From the NCBI GenBank assembly GCA_002417965.1, contig DIDD01000034.1, forward strand, positions 1 to 29,867: a stretch of 29,867 nt of DNA. Reading direction: 5' to 3'. The position numbers were made by a program, and so were the translations under genes. Under the pieces are notes generated by a model. It was not told where the DNA came from and made no database searches. It saw nothing but the letters and a program-made list of their open reading frames with translations. The stretch comes from Veillonellaceae bacterium UBA5809 (GTDB lineage Bacteria; Bacillota; Negativicutes; Veillonellales; Dialisteraceae). Positions 25,185 through 29,867 of the stretch are shown one piece after another. Each line of letters starts with the position of its first letter. Positions within the stretch are counted from its first letter, which is position 1.

Positions 25185-26081
25185 ATCTTTCTGCGTTTGA
25201 AGGTCTAAATTTCTAAGAAGTATATTTTTGCCTCTCCAGGAAAATGGATAATTGCCAAATTTTATCCGAAAATTTTTATTGGATAATAATTCAAAATCCT
25301 GCCGTGCAAGATTTTGAATTCGGCCGTTTTTGTATTCAGGAAGGGGTGAAGGGGCGGCCGATTGATTCCATGGGCATACCTGCTGACAGACATCACATCC
25401 AAAAATTAACGGAGTGCGTTGGATGATGCCGGTCTCTGCCTCGCTCAAGATGCCTTTTTTCTGTGTCAGCCAGGATTTGCATTTCGTAAACTGCATGGGC
25501 CCACCGTCTTTGAGAGCTTGTCCGGGGCAGGCCTTGAGGCAGGCGCTGCAGTTTCCGCATTGTTGGGAGACAGGATGATCCGGAGGGAGGTCCAATGTAG
25601 TCAGCAGGGTTCCTATAGTAATCCAGGAACCATATTTAGAATTAATCAGACAGTGGTTTTTTCCGAGAAAACCAAGCCCGGCTGCATAAGCCATCCAGCG
25701 GTCGCACAGCGGGGAGGTATCTGCTGCAGCATAAAAAGATGCAGCAGGGCACAGAGAAGACAGAAATTTTTCGAGAATGCTTAAGTAACGGCGGCTTATG
25801 ATATGATAATCAGCCAGTTGTGCATAGGCGGCTATATTTGATTTTGCTGCAGGCGGGCCATAAGGAAATAAAATAACAATGGCACAGCGGACACCCGGGA
25901 GCAGTGCTTCTGCATTCAGTCTCATATTAGTGTCGTCAGGGCATAAGGGCACCGGTCCGCTCTGCTGCAGAATATGCTTCAGATCGGGAGAGAACGGAAG
26001 CGCACAGATCCCAATGTACTCCAAAGACATGGAAGATGCTTTTTCTTTTATTTTTTGTTTTAGAAGATAAGCGGAATTCAT
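25155..26081 (-). CDS. queG: Epoxyqueuosine reductase
   Basis: Cobalamin- and [4Fe-4S]-dependent enzyme that makes queuosine from epoxyqueuosine in the tRNA wobble position. The 308-residue protein has the GLGFLGKNHCLIN segment of the cobalamin-binding core and the preceding ADTSPLCDRW. Two cluster motifs are visible: CGNCSACLKACP and CDVCQQVCPW. The C-terminal HEAT-like repeats of longer homologues are missing, as in many short forms. The start is unusual: the ATG at 26081 has no Shine-Dalgarno sequence and lies 8 bases from the terminator stem of the upstream gene, while an in-frame TGA two codons upstream rules out an extension. An internal ATG at codon 18 also lacks a ribosome binding site. 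Expression may depend on read-through. The rest of the queuosine pathway is not in the window. Confidence 0.92.
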   Translation of the reverse strand: MNSAYLLKQKIKEKASSMSLEYIGICALPFSPDLKHILQQSGPVPLCPDDTNMRLNAEALLPGVRCAIVILFPYGPPAAKSNIAAYAQLADYHIISRRYLSILEKFLSSLCPAASFYAAADTSPLCDRWMAYAAGLGFLGKNHCLINSKYGSWITIGTLLTTLDLPPDHPVSQQCGNCSACLKACPGQALKDGGPMQFTKCKSWLTQKKGILSEAETGIIQRTPLIFGCDVCQQVCPWNQSAAPSPLPEYKNGRIQNLARQDFELLSNKNFRIKFGNYPFSWRGKNILLRNLDLQTQKDKKSSDQPMD

Positions 26082-26089
26082 AGATCAAT

Positions 26090-26120
26090 AAAAGACTGGC
26101 TGCCCGGCAGCCAGTCTTTT
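26090..26120 (-). terminator. Hairpin terminator between the zeta-like gene and queG
   Basis: A perfect 14-bp inverted repeat (26090-26103 with 26107-26120) and a 3-base loop, starting 14 bases after the zeta-like gene. On the minus strand it ends in TCTTTTATTG, a modest U-run. On the plus strand the U-run is longer (TCTTTTTTCC), so it could also stop antisense transcription. It lies directly in front of the queG start codon. Confidence 0.8.
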
Positions 26121-26134
26121 TTCCTTTCAAAGAG

Positions 26135-27178
26135 TTAACGTATCATACGGGCAGACAGAACATCACTTACGCGTTCTGTGGGCATATCATCGCTGTCGTA
26201 TAAAAGGCCTTTCGGGCTTTTTATAATCATCTGATCGATCAGATTCTGTTTTACAATATCATTGACGGCAGTTAAAAAACCACGGCATGCCCGGTCATGA
26301 TATTCTTTGGTAATCAATCTTGAAAGTCCCGGCGCTTTCAGGCGCTGCTGAATATAGAACTGATGAATGGCTTTCCAGCTGATTCTTTGGGGACATGCAC
26401 GGAGCATGACGATTACCCGGTAGTCCAGGCCCTTTAAAAATTCAATAGTTTTCATGGTGTTTTCCGGATTTTCAAGGGAACCTTCAATGATGAGATTATA
26501 GTGATGCTGTGCAGCATAACGTGCGGTAAGACGTGACATAAGCCGTGCCATGGGCAGTGTATAGTAAGCGCAGCAACGTCCGTGTTTTTCGGCTAATTCA
26601 TGATGACTGGGATGAAATCCCCTGAAATTATCATCCATGGCCTGGATAATATCTCCTCTATGAGTTTCAATGAGGACTGAGGACATTCTTGTTTTTCCCG
26701 AACCAGGCTGCCCCGCCACCAGATAGGCGACAGGATTACGCAGAGAACCCGTTTTAGAACTGCAGACAGAAGGCCATACCTTCTCCCGGAATAATTCATT
26801 CATGACTGAATCAGCAAAGTCAGTGTCATTTTCCTGAATATGGGGGTTTGCTGAGGGGACTGATGCCGGAAGAAAAATCTGATCTTTTACATAGGCAGTT
26901 TCTATGGAGAAAGCTTCCTTCAGCATGGAAAGCTGATCTTCCATGGACAGGCCCCATCCGGTTCTGGTCTCTACAGCGGCCAGTTCATGAATGGTTTTTC
27001 TCCACAGAGCATAGAGACGTTTCTGATCCTGTATGAGCCGGTCTGATAGAGACTGGGTACTGGACAGCAGATTATTTACTGTTGTAAAAATTTCAGCATT
27101 GACTTCCAATTGTATTCCCATGGGAGTAATATCTGCGGAATCCCGGAGTTCTTTGACCGTCCGCTCGTCATATGGCAT
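26135..27178 (-). CDS. Zeta-toxin-like kinase with N-terminal extension
   Basis: A 347-residue protein whose second half resembles the zeta/PezT toxin kinase fold. It has a Walker A loop GQPGSGKT (156-163), MDDNFRGFHPSHHEL (181-195) in the place of the zeta substrate-binding Asp-Arg-His-Pro motif, and NLIIEGSLENP (228-238). An arginine-rich helix region follows (RACPQRISWKAIHQFYIQQR). Known zeta toxins phosphorylate UDP-N-acetylglucosamine and block cell-wall synthesis; that function is inferred here. Residues 1-145 form a mostly helical extension I do not recognise. No separate epsilon-like antitoxin gene flanks it. ATG 27178 has AAGGAAG upstream and a good promoter. Neighbours are queG and cbiZ, so nothing suggests a plasmid origin. 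Confidence 0.75.
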   Translation of the reverse strand: MPYDERTVKELRDSADITPMGIQLEVNAEIFTTVNNLLSSTQSLSDRLIQDQKRLYALWRKTIHELAAVETRTGWGLSMEDQLSMLKEAFSIETAYVKDQIFLPASVPSANPHIQENDTDFADSVMNELFREKVWPSVCSSKTGSLRNPVAYLVAGQPGSGKTRMSSVLIETHRGDIIQAMDDNFRGFHPSHHELAEKHGRCCAYYTLPMARLMSRLTARYAAQHHYNLIIEGSLENPENTMKTIEFLKGLDYRVIVMLRACPQRISWKAIHQFYIQQRLKAPGLSRLITKEYHDRACRGFLTAVNDIVKQNLIDQMIIKSPKGLLYDSDDMPTERVSDVLSARMIR

Positions 27179-27202
27179 AGCCGAACCACTTCCTTTGCTT
27201 CT

Positions 27203-27231
27203 ATCATAGCAAAGGTTTTAGCAATTGTCGA
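27203..27231 (-). promoter_or_regulatory. Sigma-A promoter of the zeta-like gene
   Basis: On the minus strand TCGACA (27226-27231), a 17-base spacer and TATGAT (27203-27208), each matching consensus at 5 of 6 positions. The start site should be near 27196, about 18 bases before the ATG, so the gene is transcribed separately from cbiZ. Confidence 0.75.
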
Positions 27232-27261
27232 ATATTTTCACACATAACTGCTTCCGTTTTA

Positions 27262-27277
27262 CAGAATTATTATTCTG
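27262..27277. promoter_or_regulatory. Interrupted palindrome upstream of the zeta-like gene promoter
   Basis: CAGAAT and ATTCTG separated by TATT form a perfect 16-base interrupted palindrome about 30 bases upstream of the -35 element and 20 bases after the cbiZ stop. It lacks a U-run, so it fits an operator better than a terminator. Its role is inference. Confidence 0.4.
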
Positions 27278-27296
27278 CCAATATGACATTTGTTTT

Positions 27297-28049
27297 TTAA
27301 AAAGCTGCATGAGGCGTGGACAGTTCAGGAAAGCGGTTCCAGGGGGTGTCAAATATAGTGATACATTCGGTCAAGGTGTGATGGACGGCATGAGCGATCA
27401 TTTCTCCCAGTTCCGAGAAAGTACCGGCATCAGTATAGGAGGGACCTTTTGAATCGGTTATGATCATAAGACCGTCCGTAGCGGTTCCTGTGGCAGGCCT
27501 GCCTGTATATACGGCGGCGATGCCCAGATCCTGAAGCGCCGCGGTTTTGGCTTCTGTGGCGGTGATCAGAGCGCGCACCATTGTTCCCTCTGGCAGAGAC
27601 GCATTGGTCAGAAGCATGATGTTGATGGTTCCCACAGGCAAAAATTGTCCGGATTTTTCGCGGTATAATGCGGGATCGCCGGCACGGGCAGCAGTTTTCT
27701 CCACACCGGCTGTTGATAACACGTCTATGATAAGAGGACCTTTCCTGATGCACAGATGCCGGAACCATTCCATGCGGGCTGCAGTAAGAAGTACAGTACT
27801 CTGTGCAGGATCACATCCTTTTTCTTCCAGTTTGAGCCGCAGATAGGATGCTACAGAACCGCCAGGAAGATCTTTTTCAGTCATGCAGTAGGAAGTGAGT
27901 TTTTGATTTACTGCATATAAAATGGGATGGAATCCTCCTCCTATGACGGACGAAGAGAGAGAGTATCTTTTCCGCATGTATGTGATGCAAAGAGAATCAT
28001 CTGCAATATGGACGGTTCCGCCTGAAGCGAGCATAATTTCTTTATTCAT
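27297..28049 (-). CDS. cbiZ: Adenosylcobinamide amidohydrolase
   Basis: Cleaves the aminopropanol side chain of adenosylcobinamide to give adenosylcobyric acid, allowing salvage of incomplete corrinoids for vitamin B12 synthesis. The 250-residue protein shows the family pattern: GGGFHPILYAVNQ, TVLLTAARM, and GTINIMLLTNASLPEGTMVRALITATEAKTAAL as a long conserved block. TGRPATGTATDGLMI and a C-terminal GEMIAHAVHHTL follow. ATG 28049 has AGGAGG 9 bases upstream. No corrinoid transporter or other cob/cbi gene is in the window, and I see no cobalamin riboswitch in the short upstream gap. QueG, coded two genes downstream, uses cobalamin. Confidence 0.88.
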   Translation of the reverse strand: MNKEIMLASGGTVHIADDSLCITYMRKRYSLSSSVIGGGFHPILYAVNQKLTSYCMTEKDLPGGSVASYLRLKLEEKGCDPAQSTVLLTAARMEWFRHLCIRKGPLIIDVLSTAGVEKTAARAGDPALYREKSGQFLPVGTINIMLLTNASLPEGTMVRALITATEAKTAALQDLGIAAVYTGRPATGTATDGLMIITDSKGPSYTDAGTFSELGEMIAHAVHHTLTECITIFDTPWNRFPELSTPHAAF

Positions 28050-28072
28050 AAATAAATGCCTCCTGATTATCT

Positions 28073-28101
28073 ATTATATAAGGACGTTTCCCCCATGGAA
28101 A
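28073..28101 (-). promoter_or_regulatory. Promoter of cbiZ
   Basis: On the minus strand TTTCCA (28096-28101), a 17-base spacer and TATAAT (28073-28078). The -10 is perfect and the -35 matches 4 of 6. The leader is about 17 bases. A TTCCCCC element (28088-28094, plus strand) lies in the spacer. Confidence 0.6.
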
Positions 28102-28109
28102 GCTTTTCG

Positions 28110-28138
28110 TTGAAGGTTCCCCCGAATTATGGTAACAT
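28110..28138 (+). promoter_or_regulatory. Possible promoter of the membrane protein gene at 28188
   Basis: TTGAAG (28110-28115), a 17-base spacer and TAACAT (28133-28138), each a 4-of-6 match to consensus. A TTCCCCC element (28117-28123) lies in the spacer and repeats one found in the divergent cbiZ promoter 29 bases away. The 28050-28187 gap holds only these divergent signals. Confidence 0.5.
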
Positions 28139-28187
28139 AAATTTGATTTCATGAGTTTTGAAAGCGGTATATATAAAGGAGGAAACT

Positions 28188-29513
28188 GTGCTGTCTTATT
28201 TGATTGTAGTTGCGGCGGCCGTTCTGTTTTTTGCCGTTTGTTATTGGTTTATCAGTCGTAGCCATGCGGAGGAAACTGCGGCTTCTGCAGCGGCCCCGGT
28301 GCCTTCTATAAAAAAAGCGGGAAAGATTGATAAAAATCAGGAGGAGGACGCTTCACCCGCAAAGAAAACTGTCAGTGAAGCGACCCAGGTATTTACCTCA
28401 CCTCTTTCACGGATATCCGACGAAGAGGACGGAGGAGAAGAGAAAACACGTATTTTTACAAAATCAGAGCTGGAACATACCGGATCAGTCCCGGCAGCTG
28501 ATAAAAAACTTCCCGGGGAAGAAGAACCGGAACCGGTTATTTTGGAAGATAAAAATGATCCGGCGGTACTGGAAACTTATTTTGTACGTCATTTTCTTAA
28601 TCAATATGGGGCGGTTTCTAAAACAGTAGCCCGCGACGCGGGGGCAGTTACTCATAGAGCTGTTGAAAAAATGCAGATTACATCAGGCCGTGAGGCCTGT
28701 GATATCCTCAGTCATATTATGGTACAGGAAGCGCTGCAAAATGCGCAGAGAACCTACGTCATGATGCCGACGGATGTGATTATGGAGGTGGTCACGGATG
28801 CCTTTTATGATGTTGCGATGGGCGGACGTTCAGAGACGAGGACGCTTCTGGCCTATGATGCATTAAAAGCAATGCCGCGTATGGAAGAGAATCAGTTTAA
28901 AGCATTGGCGCTGCTTCTTTTATTTCACTATTCCAGGAATACAGACAATGTGGACAGTGAGTCTTTTCGTGGCTATGCAGAGAAATATGTGGCGCCTTTT
29001 CTGCAGCACCTTCCAGATGAATACAGCGGTTATCAGCAGATGGAGTATCTCCACTGCCTGTCTCTGAATAATAAGGATATGACTTTCGGAAAGGTTATGA
29101 GAGACTCTTACCCGCTGATTTTTTCTTTCAGGGGATGCATGAAAAGTGAGCTGAAGGAACTTCTTCATCCCTGCGGAGAAGAGGTTCTTGTACATAGCCT
29201 GTTTAATTCCTACTATAAAATTCCCGTTGTTGATGATTCTCTTCTGAATCGATTTTTTGATGAATTTAGAATGGATGATTCCAGGCAGCGGGAGATGATT
29301 ACAGCCCTGCTTCATTCGAGACCTGTTGAATATGACAGAGTTGAAATGGCACATATTCTGGGAAAAATTTCTCCTGTTCTTGAAAATGTTCAGGAGCTAT
29401 GGGACAGCAGCCTGCTTAGGCGCTCAGCCCTTACCCTCATGGGCATGTATATAGGACAGATTTATATCCGTGAAGTGATTGGCGAGGAATTCGATCTTTC
29501 TCATTGGATGTAA
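28188..29513 (+). CDS. Unrecognised single-pass membrane protein with helical C-terminal domain
   Basis: A 441-residue protein I cannot assign with confidence. Residues 2-23 are one transmembrane helix (SYLIVVAAAVLFFAVCYWFI). Residues about 27-135 form a low-complexity charged linker rich in Ala, Glu, Lys and Pro, with SPAKKTVSEATQ. Residues about 138-441 are a mainly helical domain beginning AVLETYFVRHFLNQYG and containing LLAYDALKAMPRMEENQFKAL, LLLLFHYSRNTDNVDSESF and DSSLLRRSALTLMGMYIGQ. From memory it may belong to the family named LPO_1073/Vpar_1526, which has no known function; I could not check this. The start is GTG at 28188 with AGGAGG 5 bases upstream. sdaAB follows 12 bases after its stop. 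Confidence 0.75.
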   Translation: MLSYLIVVAAAVLFFAVCYWFISRSHAEETAASAAAPVPSIKKAGKIDKNQEEDASPAKKTVSEATQVFTSPLSRISDEEDGGEEKTRIFTKSELEHTGSVPAADKKLPGEEEPEPVILEDKNDPAVLETYFVRHFLNQYGAVSKTVARDAGAVTHRAVEKMQITSGREACDILSHIMVQEALQNAQRTYVMMPTDVIMEVVTDAFYDVAMGGRSETRTLLAYDALKAMPRMEENQFKALALLLLFHYSRNTDNVDSESFRGYAEKYVAPFLQHLPDEYSGYQQMEYLHCLSLNNKDMTFGKVMRDSYPLIFSFRGCMKSELKELLHPCGEEVLVHSLFNSYYKIPVVDDSLLNRFFDEFRMDDSRQREMITALLHSRPVEYDRVEMAHILGKISPVLENVQELWDSSLLRRSALTLMGMYIGQIYIREVIGEEFDLSHWM

Positions 29514-29525
29514 GGGGGATTACGT

Positions 29526-29867
29526 ATGAATGTATTTGATATCATAGGTCCTGTTATGATTGGTCCGTCCAGCTCCCATACGGCGGGAGCTGCCCGTATA
29601 GGCCGGATGGTCAGAGAGATATTGGGAGAGGATATTGCTTCTGCAGAGGTTACACTTTTTTCTTCCTTTGCCCAGACGGGTGTGGGCCATGGTACGGATA
29701 AAGCCATTGCAGCGGGTCTGATGGGCTATCCTCCTGACAGCAGCCGGATTAGAAATGCGCTTGAAGTGGCGGCAAAGAAAGGGATACCTATTCATTTCAT
29801 TTTTTCTGATCGGGATATGGGGCATCCCAACGTGGCAGAGTATAATGCCTGTCTCTTATACACCACT
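29526..29867 (+). CDS. sdaAB: L-serine ammonia-lyase, iron-sulfur type, beta subunit (5' part)
   Basis: Beta chain of the two-subunit [4Fe-4S] serine deaminase, which converts L-serine to pyruvate and ammonia. The window edge cuts the gene after 114 codons with the frame still open. The visible part starts MNVFDIIGPVMIGPSSSHTAGAARIG, where GPSSSHTAG is the family signature. FSSFAQTGVGHGTDKAIAAGLMG and FSDRDMGHPNVAEYN follow. A C-terminal ACT domain and the alpha subunit gene (sdaAA) would be expected beyond the edge. GGGGG lies 7 bases upstream of the ATG. It is 12 bases after the membrane protein gene and may share its transcript. Confidence 0.92.
   Translation, partial: MNVFDIIGPVMIGPSSSHTAGAARIGRMVREILGEDIASAEVTLFSSFAQTGVGHGTDKAIAAGLMGYPPDSSRIRNALEVAAKKGIPIHFIFSDRDMGHPNVAEYNACLLYTT

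Noticed and set aside
28050..28187. Possible cobalamin riboswitch upstream of cbiZ
   Set aside because: The gap is short, the predicted cbiZ promoter leaves a leader of only about 17 bases, and no B12-box-like sequence was seen.
1..29867. CRISPR array, insertion sequence, prophage, tRNA or rRNA
   Set aside because: I saw no regularly spaced repeats, transposase or phage motifs, or RNA gene signatures on reading both strands.

Overview
The window reads as chromosomal, mostly housekeeping DNA from a low-to-mid GC Firmicute, most likely a Negativicute such as Dialister or a relative in the Veillonellaceae. The signs are AGGAGG ribosome binding sites, a PolC-type replicative polymerase, an IspH protein fused to S1 RNA-binding domains, a fold-type I ornithine decarboxylase and CbiZ-type cobinamide salvage. 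Genus placement is inference from gene content only. I see no insertion sequence, prophage, CRISPR array, tRNA or rRNA.

Left arm (minus strand, 42-3796): rpsD behind a near-consensus promoter, an enoyl-CoA hydratase/crotonase, and a large PLP-dependent ornithine decarboxylase. Centre-left (plus strand, 4071-14783): a tightly packed run of eleven genes, many overlapping by a few bases. They are scpA, scpB, an RluB-type pseudouridine synthase, a YhiN/HI0933 flavoprotein, cmk, plsC, ispH-rpsA, a DUF512 radical SAM protein, der, plsY and gpsA. The promoter lies at 3918-3946, and an intrinsic-terminator-like hairpin sits between it and the scpA ribosome binding site, so the leader looks like an attenuator. 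The genes cover chromosome segregation, nucleotide supply, isoprenoid and phospholipid synthesis and ribosome assembly.

Centre (14815-16441): an extended -10 promoter drives rsmD, coaD and a coiled-coil protein, ending in a strong terminator. Centre-right (16456-25144): comEA, comEC, holA, a vanW-family gene and polC, again overlapping, ending in a terminator shared with the convergent queG. Here ComEC has a C-terminal domain without metallo-beta-lactamase metal ligands, and PolC has no DnaQ-like exonuclease insert but keeps a full-looking set of PHP metal ligands.

Right arm (25155-29867): minus-strand queG, a lone zeta-toxin-like kinase with a long N-terminal extension, and cbiZ. Divergent from these are an unrecognised single-pass membrane protein and the 5' part of sdaAB, which is cut by the window edge. 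QueG is a cobalamin enzyme and CbiZ salvages cobinamide, so vitamin B12 is a possible shared theme. I did not find a clear new multi-gene system. The best leads are the exonuclease-less PolC, the zeta-like protein, the degenerate ComEC domain and the scpA leader.
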